Below, piece after piece: positions 1-5,359 of a stretch of DNA of 8,611 nt (its first letter is position 1; the number at the start of each line of letters is the position of its first letter). The position numbers and the translations under genes were made by a program. Source of the stretch: an uncultured Oscillospiraceae bacterium (GTDB lineage Bacteria; Bacillota; Clostridia; Oscillospirales; Oscillospiraceae); the NCBI GenBank assembly GCA_934661715.1, contig CAKUJL010000050.1, positions 1 through 8,611 of the forward strand, given 5' to 3'. The notes under the pieces are model-generated. The model had not been told where the DNA came from. It saw nothing but the letters and a program-made list of their open reading frames with translations, and made no database searches.

Positions 1-1055
1 GCGTTGAGCTCCTTCACGAGCTGGCGCAGATCGCCGTCCTTCCGGCACAGCGCGTATTTATAGCCTTCCTTGTCGTCTCCGGCGAAAATCGCGATCCTTC
101 CGGTGCAGTTCGACAAAATCGCGTCGGCAAAGCGGCGCACGGCGTCGGGGCTCATCAGCGCTTCAAAGAGCAGCACATCCGACGCGCCTTCGTAGTTTTT
201 CGCCTTCAGGGAAAACAGCTCGTTTTCCAGCTGCGACGCACGGTATTTGACGGCGTTCAGCTCCTCCATCGCCCTACTGGCGGCGGCGTTCGTCTCGGTG
301 GGCTTCGCGGACAGGAGCGCGGAATTTTTCCGGTTCTGGTCAATGAGCAGGTTCACGTAGTCATACGCCCGCATCCCGCAGAGAATTTCCAGCCGGACGC
401 CCTCGTGGAATTTGACGCAGGAGAAGATCTTGATGAGACCGATCTCTCCCGTCCGCGTGACGTGTGTGCCGCAGCAGGCGCAGATGTCGGCGTTTTCGAC
501 CGTCACAATGCGAACGTCTCCCGTGAGGGCCTTTTTGCTGCGGTACGGAATGTTCGGCAGCTCTTCCTCCGGCGGAAACGCGATGGTAATCGGCCGGTTT
601 TCCCAGACGATCTCATTGGCCTCGCGCTCGATGCTTCGCAAGTCCTCTTCCGTGAGCATCCCGGAAAAGTCGATCGTGACCATGTCGGCCCCCATATGGA
701 AGCCCACGTTGTCATAGCCAAAGCGGCGGTGGACGATGCCGGATAAAATATGCTCGCCGGAGTGCAGCTGCATGAGCCCAAAGCGATGCTCCCAGTCAAT
801 TTCGCCCTCGACCACGCTGCCCGCGTCCAGCGGCTTTTCGCAGTAGTGGACGATCTCGCCCTTTGCCTCATGCGTGTCCGTCACGCGCACGCCGGAAAGC
901 GTTCCGGTGTCTCCCGGCTGGCCGCCGCCTTCGGGATAGAAGGCCGTCTTGTCCAGCACCACGTCAAAGCCGTGCTTTCCCGGCACGCAGGACACGACCT
1001 TCGCCTGAAAGCGCCTGCAATACACATCCTCGTAAAAAAGCTTCTCTGTCGCCAT
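1..1055 (-). CDS. Alanyl-tRNA editing protein, AlaX/AlaRS-editing family (partial, runs off left edge)
   Basis: This frame is open from ATG at 1055 to the window edge, giving 351 codons without a stop, so the C-terminus is missing. The protein resembles the part of alanyl-tRNA synthetase that deacylates mischarged Ser- or Gly-tRNA(Ala), without the aminoacylation domain. Visible features in order: an N-terminal beta-barrel with the AlaRS-like stretch AFYPEGGGQPGDTG (about residues 38-51); the zinc motif HSGEH (His98, His102); the second zinc motif CCGTH (Cys194 or Cys195, His198); a helical segment at about 240-285; and the start of a DHHA1-like domain with FAGDDKEGYKYA near residue 325. Known long family members are about 390-400 residues, so probably 40-50 residues lie outside. 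It acts in the cytoplasm as a free-standing trans-editing factor. Upstream is GGTGGAG close to the ATG. A promoter and a hairpin leader precede it. It is divergent from mgtE and unlikely to share its function. Family assignment is strong; substrate (Ser versus Gly) cannot be told. Confidence 0.93.
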   Translation of the reverse strand, partial: MATEKLFYEDVYCRRFQAKVVSCVPGKHGFDVVLDKTAFYPEGGGQPGDTGTLSGVRVTDTHEAKGEIVHYCEKPLDAGSVVEGEIDWEHRFGLMQLHSGEHILSGIVHRRFGYDNVGFHMGADMVTIDFSGMLTEEDLRSIEREANEIVWENRPITIAFPPEEELPNIPYRSKKALTGDVRIVTVENADICACCGTHVTRTGEIGLIKIFSCVKFHEGVRLEILCGMRAYDYVNLLIDQNRKNSALLSAKPTETNAAASRAMEELNAVKYRASQLENELFSLKAKNYEGASDVLLFEALMSPDAVRRFADAILSNCTGRIAIFAGDDKEGYKYALCRKDGDLRQLVKELN

Positions 1056-1081
1056 TCGCTCCACCGTCCGTCTTTTGTTGG

Positions 1082-1129
1082 GGAAGCCTCTGATGAAATC
1101 CCCGACCGCTGATTTCATCAGAGGTTTCC
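1082..1129 (-). other. Strong hairpin in the alaX leader
   Basis: CCTCTGATGAAATC (1087-1100) is exactly complementary to GATTTCATCAGAGG (1111-1124), with a 10-nt loop. The stem extends outward to 1082/1129 through GGAAG/TTTCC. The position 1086/1125 is a G-U wobble in a plus-strand transcript but an A-C mismatch in the minus-strand transcript. On the minus strand the hairpin lies about 10 nt after the predicted transcription start of the editing-protein gene and 27 nt before its ATG. No T-run follows on the minus strand; on the plus strand only a broken T-rich stretch follows. It could stabilise the mRNA 5' end, regulate the gene, or stop antisense transcription. No T-box signature is visible in this leader. 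Confidence 0.6.
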
Positions 1130-1143
1130 TTGTTTCAAGTCTC

Positions 1144-1172
1144 ATTTTAACACATCGCACGCAGAAAGCCAA
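1144..1172 (-). promoter_or_regulatory. Sigma-A promoter of the alanyl-tRNA editing gene
   Basis: Read on the minus strand, the -35 box is TTGGCT (1167-1172), followed by a 17-bp spacer and the -10 box TAAAAT (1144-1149). Transcription would start near 1137, giving a leader of about 80 nt that opens with the hairpin at 1082-1129. Confidence 0.65.
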
Positions 1173-1230
1173 CCGCTATTTCCGTTTTTCCAAAACGGCA
1201 AAAATACAAACTTTTTTCTTCCCTTCATGA

Positions 1231-1259
1231 TTGACAAACGGCGAAATATCTCATAATAT
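1231..1259 (+). promoter_or_regulatory. Strong sigma-A promoter of the mgtE leader RNA
   Basis: The -35 box TTGACA (1231-1236) matches consensus exactly. A 17-bp spacer separates it from TAATAT (1254-1259), a one-mismatch -10 box. Predicted start is around 1265-1267, directly before the first leader helix. No comparably good promoter is seen between the terminator at 1491 and mgtE, so mgtE expression may depend on read-through from this promoter. Confidence 0.8.
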
Positions 1260-1265
1260 ATATGG

Positions 1266-1491
1266 TGGGCCTGAAGGGGATTTTCTCTTCGCGCCCGCAA
1301 GATTTTGATGATAAAGGGGGAAAACAGAATGGACGCAGGAAGTAGTAGCGGCACATCAGCAGGCCGAAGTTGCTGCGGGCTCGAGCCGCCGCCTTTGTGC
1401 GTGCCGTTCGACCCTTGCTGATTTGTCGCCTGCGACGTGTCTTTGGAACCTGCATTCATAGCCGCCATGCGCCGTCTGGGCGGCCTTTTTT
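1266..1491 (+). ncRNA. Structured leader or small RNA upstream of mgtE, ending in a terminator (family not identified)
   Basis: The segment starts just after a near-consensus promoter and ends in a rho-independent terminator, so it looks like a transcript of about 225 nt. Helices seen by eye: GGGC/GCCC (1267-1270/1293-1296) with inner GAAG/CTTC (1273-1276/1287-1290); a closing helix joining 1327-1339 to 1449-1457 (GCAGG with CCTGC, GAATG with CATTC); AGCGGCAC/GTGCCGTT (1347-1354/1401-1408); ATCAGCA/TGCTGAT (1355-1361/1416-1422), which would form a pseudoknot with the previous helix; and GTCGC/GCGAC (1425-1429/1432-1436). No plausible protein is encoded here on either strand. M-box riboswitches often precede mgtE in Firmicutes, but I see no M-box landmark such as its conserved GGCUCC segment. 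It could be a cis-regulator of mgtE or an independent RNA, for example a member of the raiA or a Clostridiales-specific RNA family; that suggestion is untested. Confidence 0.6.
1461..1491 (+). terminator. Rho-independent terminator upstream of mgtE
   Basis: GCCGCC (1461-1466) pairs with GGCGGC (1479-1484) around a 12-nt loop, and the run C-TTTTTT (1485-1491) follows directly. It lies 152 bp before the mgtE start codon, the usual arrangement for attenuation control, but it could equally end an independent small RNA. Confidence 0.7.
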
Positions 1492-1609
1492 CTGGTATGC
1501 CGCGTTGCTTTCCCTTGCAATCCGTCAGGATGGCTGCGGAAAAGCGCCTTGCCTACCAGAAAAAATTCTCGCCCATCCAGCACACGCCGACTATGAAAAC
1601 AGGTTCTTA

Positions 1610-1635
1610 CTTCCTAAAACAAAATTCTTAGGAGG
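1610..1635 (+). promoter_or_regulatory. Hairpin sequestering the mgtE ribosome binding site
   Basis: CTTCCTAA (1610-1617) can pair over all eight positions (one G-U) with TTAGGAGG (1628-1635), leaving a 10-nt A-rich loop. The 3' arm contains the entire Shine-Dalgarno sequence AGGAGG, which sits 8 nt before the ATG at 1644. Formation of this hairpin would block ribosome access to mgtE. Confidence 0.55.
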
Positions 1636-1643
1636 AAAGACCT

Positions 1644-3023
1644 ATGGCAGAACACAATTTCTCCGTAGAGAATACGCTGACGCTTCTGCTCGACGACAAG
1701 AAGTATCATTCTCTGCGGGACATCCTCAGCACCATGAACCCCGCCGACATTGCCGCGGTATTTGACGAGCTGCCCGAAGGAAAGCTCCCGCTTCTGTTCC
1801 GCCTGCTTCCCAAGGAGCTGGCGGCGGAGACGTTCGTCGAAATGGATACGGACGCGCAGGCACTGCTCATCCGCGGCTTTTCCGACAGCGAGCTGAAAGA
1901 GGTCATCGACGAGCTGTACGTCGACGACGCGGTCGATATTGTCGAGGAAATGCCGGCAAACGTGGTCCAGCGAATTCTGACCCAGGCAGACCCCGAGATG
2001 CGCAAGCAGATCAATGAGATCCTGCGCTATCCCGAGGACTCCGCGGGCTCGATCATGACCACGGAATACGTATCCCTGCGGCCCAACATGACGGTCGGAG
2101 AAGCGATCCTCCGCATCCGCCGCACGGGCATTGACAAAGAGACCATCTACACCTGCTACGTCACGAAGGGCCACAAGTTAATTGGCCTCGTCTCGGTCAA
2201 GGATCTTCTTCTGTGTGAAGACGACAACGCGACCATCGAGTCGATCATGACCGACCACGTCATCACCGTGAACACGCTCGATGACCAGGAGCAGGTCGCG
2301 CAGATGTTCTCGAAATACGATTTTCTGGCGCTTCCCGTCGTGGACACTGAAAGCCGCCTTGTCGGTATCGTCACCTTCGACGACGCCATGGACGTCATGC
2401 AGGACGAGGCGACGGAGGATATGGAAAAGATGGCCGCTATGCTCCCGTCCGAACACCCGTATCTTCGCTCGTCTCCGTTTGAAATCTGGAAAAACCGTAT
2501 TCCCTGGCTGATGCTGCTGATGATTTCGGCAACACTGACAGGTCTGGTCATTACAAGCTTTGAAGACGCGCTGGGCGTGCTGCCGTGCCTGACGGCGTTC
2601 ATCCCGATGCTGATGGACACGGGCGGCAACTCCGGCTCGCAGGCGTGCGTCACGGTCATCCGCGGCATCAGCCTGGACGAGATCGAGTTCCGCGACATTT
2701 TCAAGGTCGTCTGGAAGGAGATCCGCGTGGCCGTCCTCTGCGGCGTCTGCCTTGCCATCGCGTGCTTTGCGAAGGTCATGCTGGTCGACCATATGCTCCT
2801 CAAATCCGAGTCGGTCACCACGTGGGTCGCGCTCGTCGTGAGCCTGTCTATGGCCGTGACGGTGTTTCTGGCGAAGCTCGTCGGCGGCACGCTGCCGCTG
2901 CTGGCCAAAAAGCTCGGCTTTGACCCGGCGGTCATGGCCTCCCCGATCATCACCACGATCGTGGACTTTTTGTCCCTGCTCGTCTATTTCACCTTCGCAA
3001 CCACCATTCTTCATATTGGCTAA
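1644..3023 (+). CDS. mgtE: Magnesium transporter MgtE
   Basis: This 459-residue protein has the full MgtE layout and typical length. MgtE is a homodimeric Mg2+ channel of the plasma membrane, gated by Mg2+ bound to its cytosolic domains. Residues about 1-130 form the acidic helical N domain. The family signature YPEDSAGSIMT follows (129-139). Two CBS domains lie at about 140-200 and 201-262. A connecting helix leads into five membrane segments (about 285-305, 312-335, 357-382, 392-414, 432-457). The pore region shows PMLMDTGGNSGSQ (321-333). FDPAVMASPI with Asp441 near the start of the last helix corresponds to the pore aspartate known from Thermus MgtE. The start is set by AGGAGG 8 nt upstream. 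The gene stands alone between a leader RNA and a strong terminator. Expression is probably controlled by that leader through transcription read-through and a hairpin on the ribosome binding site. Confidence 0.97.
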   Translation: MAEHNFSVENTLTLLLDDKKYHSLRDILSTMNPADIAAVFDELPEGKLPLLFRLLPKELAAETFVEMDTDAQALLIRGFSDSELKEVIDELYVDDAVDIVEEMPANVVQRILTQADPEMRKQINEILRYPEDSAGSIMTTEYVSLRPNMTVGEAILRIRRTGIDKETIYTCYVTKGHKLIGLVSVKDLLLCEDDNATIESIMTDHVITVNTLDDQEQVAQMFSKYDFLALPVVDTESRLVGIVTFDDAMDVMQDEATEDMEKMAAMLPSEHPYLRSSPFEIWKNRIPWLMLLMISATLTGLVITSFEDALGVLPCLTAFIPMLMDTGGNSGSQACVTVIRGISLDEIEFRDIFKVVWKEIRVAVLCGVCLAIACFAKVMLVDHMLLKSESVTTWVALVVSLSMAVTVFLAKLVGGTLPLLAKKLGFDPAVMASPIITTIVDFLSLLVYFTFATTILHIG

Positions 3024-3058
3024 AAAATCGCCCGCAGACAAGTCTGCGGGCGATTTTT
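3023..3058. terminator. Rho-independent terminator after mgtE, potentially bidirectional
   Basis: A perfect 17-bp inverted repeat: AAAAATCGCCCGCAGAC (3023-3039) and GTCTGCGGGCGATTTTT (3042-3058), with only AA between. The GC core is flanked by A and T runs, so it can end mgtE transcription on the plus strand. It may also stop transcripts from the minus-strand operon at 3216-4938, for which no other terminator is evident. Confidence 0.92.
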
Positions 3059-3083
3059 ACACTTTCTGAATATGCAAACCATC

Positions 3084-3193
3084 GCGTAGGGGCCGATGCC
3101 CTTCATCGGCCCTTGGGTACTACGAATTCGCCGAAGGGTAGCGCGTTTCGGACGTTTTTCTGCGCGGGGCGATGTGGGCATCGCCCCCTACGC
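3084..3193. repeat. Intergenic repeat of about 110 bp with inverted ends
   Basis: The segment begins GCGTAGGGG and ends CCCCTACGC, exact inverted copies. Each end carries its own small hairpin: CCGATG..CATCGG on the left and GGGCGATG..CATCGCCC on the right. The centre shows no coding signal or further structure. GTAGGGG-type intergenic palindromes of this kind are familiar in GC-rich gut Clostridia, so a dispersed repeat or short MITE is likely. I cannot confirm copy number from one copy, and no clear target duplication is visible. Confidence 0.55.
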
Positions 3194-3215
3194 AAATTAT
3201 ATCATTGCGCGGGTT

Positions 3216-3479
3216 TTACATCGGTACAGAAAACTGCGACAGGTCTAAACGAAGCCCGGCAAAGCTCAGCAGCAGAATGACGACGGCGGCCAGAATGTAG
3301 ATGCAGAAGAAGCTTCTGGCGTAGTTTTTCTTATTGACGTTCCGGCTGGCGACGGCGTGAGCGATCAGGAAGATCCAGCCCACGAGCGGCACGGAGTATA
3401 AAATGCTCAGTCCGAAGTAGGCCCACGGAGAAAGCGGCCGGTACGCCTCCGGCAGATACTGCTGTTCAAATTCGTTCAT
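3216..3479 (-). CDS. Small two-helix membrane protein, function unknown
   Basis: The 87-residue protein has a polar N-terminus with the PLSPWAYFG segment (15-23). A hydrophobic hairpin follows, with helices at about 20-43 and 56-76, joined by a short basic loop (NVNKKNYARSFFC, 47-59) and a short hydrophilic tail. No catalytic motif is visible. Proteins with this pattern (PxSPWxYFG..I.Y..P..G..FL, then RN.N..N.ARS) occur in many Clostridia as unnamed membrane proteins; that is from memory. The start ATG directly abuts the TAA stop of the upstream NimA-like gene with no gap. GGGAAGGAG lies 9 nt upstream, inside that gene, so translational coupling is likely. It is the last gene of a three-gene minus-strand operon. 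The proximity to a flavoprotein and an exporter-like protein does not settle its role. Confidence 0.8.
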   Translation of the reverse strand: MNEFEQQYLPEAYRPLSPWAYFGLSILYSVPLVGWIFLIAHAVASRNVNKKNYARSFFCIYILAAVVILLLSFAGLRLDLSQFSVPM

Positions 3480-3947
3480 TTATGCGTGCTCCTTCCCGCT
3501 GCAAGTCTCGACCGTCAGGCAGTACACCGCAACGCTCTGCGCCTGTTCGTCGGTAAACGCAAACGGCCGGTCCTTGCGGTAATGCGCCATGATAAGACTG
3601 AGTGCCCGTTTCTTTTCCTCCAGATCTTCGACCGGCTTCACAAGCCCCGTTCCGATGACGCTCTGGTAAAAATACGTGTGGCTGCACCCGAGCTCAGCCT
3701 GCCCAAGCCGGTGGCCGGTGTCGAGCTCAAAGCCCGCCTTGCAGCCAGAGCCGATCAGGTCGACCTTCCTGCCCTCTTTTGCCCCATGAAAATAGAATTT
3801 TGCGGGGCTTCCCGGCGCGTAGCCGAAGTTCAGCGGCACGATATAGGGCCCGTCTTCGGCGTTTAATCCCAGACGCAGAACCTCACAGCTCTCGATGATC
3901 TCGTCAATGTGCTTCCGCTCCGTAATTTCCCTGTCGCGTCTTCTCAT
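3480..3947 (-). CDS. Pyridoxamine 5'-phosphate oxidase-fold flavoprotein, NimA-like
   Basis: The product is 155 residues from ATG at 3947, chosen because AGGAGG lies 9 nt upstream; the frame extends 21 codons further to 4010, but that part is very basic and lacks family similarity. It matches the split beta-barrel family that includes NimA and binds FMN or a related cofactor. Visible landmarks: an N-terminal helix (REITERKHIDEIIESCEV, 6-23), strands around LRLGLNAEDGPYIVPLNFGY (24-43), KFYFHGAKEGRKVDLI (50-65) and TYFYQSVIGTGLVKPVEDLEE (91-111). The C-terminal part FAFTDEQAQSVAVYCLTVET (129-148) is also typical. NimA homologues are linked to nitroimidazole reduction, but most chromosomal relatives are uncharacterised, so no drug-resistance role is claimed. 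The gene overlaps the end of the upstream exporter gene by 44 nt in another frame and abuts the downstream membrane-protein gene. Confidence 0.88.
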   Translation of the reverse strand: MRRRDREITERKHIDEIIESCEVLRLGLNAEDGPYIVPLNFGYAPGSPAKFYFHGAKEGRKVDLIGSGCKAGFELDTGHRLGQAELGCSHTYFYQSVIGTGLVKPVEDLEEKKRALSLIMAHYRKDRPFAFTDEQAQSVAVYCLTVETCSGKEHA

Positions 3948-4938
3948 CTTCCGTTTCCTCCTGTTCGTTTTCTTCCTGCTGCGCAGAGTTATCCGCAGCC
4001 TCTTCCGCAAGCCGCAGCGCCCGAAGCTCGCTTACATACCGGTACGCGCGGCAGTAGCACGCGATGTGGTAATTGAAAACCGTGTTCCGCTCTTCCGTGA
4101 AGCAAAGCTCCAGCACCGGCTTTTCCGGTTCGTCCAGTTCTTCGGTTTCCTCTGCCGCATATTCTTCCGCGATTTTCTCAAGGCTTTCCCGGTTCTCCTC
4201 GGAAACGCTTCCGAAGCAGTCCATCGAGGCGATCGCCGTCACCTCCTGCACCATGCGTCCGGCCAGCTGCACACAGCCCTCTTCCCAGGCAAGCGCCCGC
4301 TGGTTTTTCTTCGTTTTCAGAAGCGCGGTCTGCTGGCGCATCTGCGTAAGCTCATAGTCGAGCTTCGCGAAGATCTGTTCGCATGGTTTCATGTCCGGAT
4401 AGCGGCCAAAATCGGTCATTTCGCAAAGCGCAAGAAAGCTATTGATCTGAAGCTGCCGCAGCAGCGACTCGACGCGGCCTTCGTTGGCATATGGGTGGAC
4501 AAAAATATTCACGCCCAGCCCAAACGCGAGGCCGATCGACACGTCGCGAATCCGCGCCAGAATGTCCGGCAGCTGGCTCGCGCCCGAGCAAACGGAGACA
4601 AAGATGACCGACGATAAAAACACCGCGTAGGAAACGTGCAGCAGATTGCACAGTCCAATGACAAAAAATGTGCACAGCCCGACCACCCAGAGCGGCGGCT
4701 CCGGAAGCAGCCGCAGCAGCAAAAACCCGAGCACACTGCCGACGAGCACGCCCACCATCTGGTTGATGCACTCGCGCCACGACTCGCGGATCGTCCGCCC
4801 CATCGCGCAGTACACGCCCATGAGCGCCAGCACGGGGCTCATTTCGGAAAAGCCGCTGCACACCAGAAGCGTCAGCGTCGCGGCAATGACCGTCTTCACC
4901 ACCCGGTACCCCGGCCTGTGGATTTTGAGAAAGTGCAT
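3904..4938 (-). CDS. Aromatic acid exporter (ArAE/FUSC, DUF939-type) family membrane protein
   Basis: The 344-residue protein has an N-terminal membrane half of about six hydrophobic segments (roughly 14-30, 34-48, 58-77, 82-100, 103-120, 130-149). The cytosolic helical C-terminal half has a very acidic end (SAQQEENEQEETEDEKTRQ). The N-terminus (IHRPGYRVVKTVIAATLTL), the segment MGRTIRESWRECINQMVGVLVGS (46-68) and RDVSIGLAFGLGVNIFVHPY (131-150) are characteristic of Gram-positive ArAE_1/DUF939 proteins. FUSC relatives such as E. coli AaeB export aromatic acids; the substrate of the Gram-positive members is not established. AAGGAG lies 5 nt before the ATG. It is the first gene of the operon with the NimA-like and two-helix proteins. 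No convincing promoter was found upstream; the 220 bp there are filled with palindromes. Confidence 0.88.
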   Translation of the reverse strand: MHFLKIHRPGYRVVKTVIAATLTLLVCSGFSEMSPVLALMGVYCAMGRTIRESWRECINQMVGVLVGSVLGFLLLRLLPEPPLWVVGLCTFFVIGLCNLLHVSYAVFLSSVIFVSVCSGASQLPDILARIRDVSIGLAFGLGVNIFVHPYANEGRVESLLRQLQINSFLALCEMTDFGRYPDMKPCEQIFAKLDYELTQMRQQTALLKTKKNQRALAWEEGCVQLAGRMVQEVTAIASMDCFGSVSEENRESLEKIAEEYAAEETEELDEPEKPVLELCFTEERNTVFNYHIACYCRAYRYVSELRALRLAEEAADNSAQQEENEQEETEDEKTRQGNYGAEAH

Positions 4939-4954
4939 ACTTACTCCTTATGTA

Positions 4955-4972
4955 GGCGTCCCGCAGGACGCC
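4955..4972. repeat. Palindrome GGCGTCC-cgca-GGACGCC
   Basis: A perfect 7-bp stem with a CGCA loop, located 17 bp upstream of the exporter start codon and thus probably in its leader. No T-run follows in either direction, so it is not a standard terminator. It shares loop and stem bases with the next palindrome. Confidence 0.55.
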
Positions 4973-4995
4973 ATCTCCGCAAAAGCCTCGCAGAG

Positions 4996-5017
4996 TTTCG
5001 CGTCCGCAGACGCGAAA
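4996..5017. repeat. Palindrome TTTCGCGTC-cgca-GACGCGAAA
   Basis: A perfect 9-bp stem with the same CGCA loop as the palindrome at 4955-4972. On the plus strand it is followed by more A residues; on the minus strand a T-run precedes it. This is the wrong polarity for a terminator in either direction. Confidence 0.55.
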
Positions 5018-5069
5018 AAAATCTAAATCCATGTTATCCGGCGGCTTTGCCGACCGGAAACATACCGAT

Positions 5070-5130
5070 CGCCTCGCAAGTGTGGAATTTTTGCCCCAAC
5101 GGGGCAAAAATTATGCGCGTAGTCGAGGCG
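5070..5130. repeat. Nested palindrome: outer CGCCTCG/CGAGGCG around a 12-bp stem
   Basis: AATTTTTGCCCC (5086-5097) and GGGGCAAAAATT (5101-5112) form a perfect 12-bp stem with the loop AAC. They are enclosed by CGCCTCG (5070-5076) and CGAGGCG (5124-5130). T residues precede and A residues follow the GC core on both strands, opposite to a terminator. It may be a dispersed intergenic repeat or a small mobile-element remnant. Confidence 0.55.
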
Positions 5131-5140
5131 CTATCCCCTT

Positions 5141-5165
5141 TGACAAAAAGTTCTACTTTTTGTCA
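5141..5165. repeat. Palindrome TGACAAAAAGT-tct-ACTTTTTGTCA
   Basis: A perfect 11-bp stem with a 3-nt loop. Its right arm contains the TGA stop codon of the 44-codon gene (5163-5165), so the repeat defines the 3' end of that gene. As the first structure after the stop it might help end transcription on the minus strand, although the stem is AT-rich. Confidence 0.55.
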
Positions 5166-5297
5166 GAGATCATCCGCGTCCTGCACAGGCTTTTCTGTGG
5201 GGTCTTCCGGCTTTCCGGTCCAGCTGCCCTGCGGGTCTGTCTGCGCGTGGCCGGGCCACCAGCCGTTTTTGCGTGTCTCTTCTTTGCGCTTTTTCAT
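5163..5297 (-). CDS. 44-residue hydrophilic small protein, conserved in Clostridia by appearance
   Basis: From ATG at 5297 the frame encodes 44 residues and ends in TGA at 5163. AAAGGAGG with a 6-nt spacing before the ATG is a near-perfect ribosome binding site, the main reason to accept so short a gene. The protein has a basic start (MKKRKEETRKN), a Trp/Gly/Pro-rich centre (GWWPGHAQTDPQGSWTG, 12-28) and an acidic end (PVQDADDL, 37-44). There is no membrane segment or signal peptide. Short clostridial proteins with the same WPGHAQxDPxGSxTG..PVQDADDL pattern are known to me only as unnamed proteins; this recollection is unverified. The gene follows the yqeC-yqeB-123-codon group by 62 nt. Its ribosome binding site can pair with a sequence just upstream, suggesting structure-dependent translation. 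Function unknown. Confidence 0.75.
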   Translation of the reverse strand: MKKRKEETRKNGWWPGHAQTDPQGSWTGKPEDPTEKPVQDADDL

Positions 5298-5298
5298 G

Positions 5299-5350
5299 CC
5301 GCGCCTCCTTTCCAATAGACTTCTTTTAGTCTCTGCAAAACAAGGCGCGG
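5299..5350 (-). promoter_or_regulatory. Hairpin covering the ribosome binding site of the 44-codon gene
   Basis: On the minus strand, CCGCGCCT (complement of 5343-5350) pairs with AGGCGCGG (complement of 5299-5306). The 3' arm begins at the last bases of the AAGGAGG ribosome binding site and runs to the base before ATG. The loop holds a second hairpin, AGACT/AGTCT (5317-5332). Both arms lie in the 62-nt gap after the 123-codon gene. A role in translational control is inferred. Confidence 0.45.
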
Positions 5351-5359
5351 TATTCTCTT

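Noticed and set aside
1056..1137. T-box leader for the alanyl-tRNA editing gene.
   Set aside because: The leader is too short and lacks the conserved T-box sequence and a specifier loop; only one hairpin is present.
1266..1491. M-box (ykoK) magnesium riboswitch.
   Set aside because: Expected by position, but I could not find its conserved sequence blocks. A covariance-model search is needed to exclude a diverged member.
1142..1765. Short open frames on both strands within the mgtE leader.
   Set aside because: They overlap the promoter, structured RNA and terminator, lack ribosome binding sites, and have no coherent protein features. One short in-leader ATG (1330-1332) lacks a convincing ribosome binding site at normal spacing.
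2156..3041. Long open frames on the minus strand opposite mgtE (266 and 287 codons).
   Set aside because: They mirror the strongly biased codons of a well-identified transporter gene, have no ribosome binding site, and their products are low-complexity Arg/Asp/His- or Ser/Thr-rich without recognisable domains.
3948..4010. N-terminal extension of the NimA-like protein to codon 4010.
   Set aside because: The extension is almost purely Arg/Lys-rich, lies within the exporter coding sequence, and the ATG at 3947 has an AGGAGG at proper distance.
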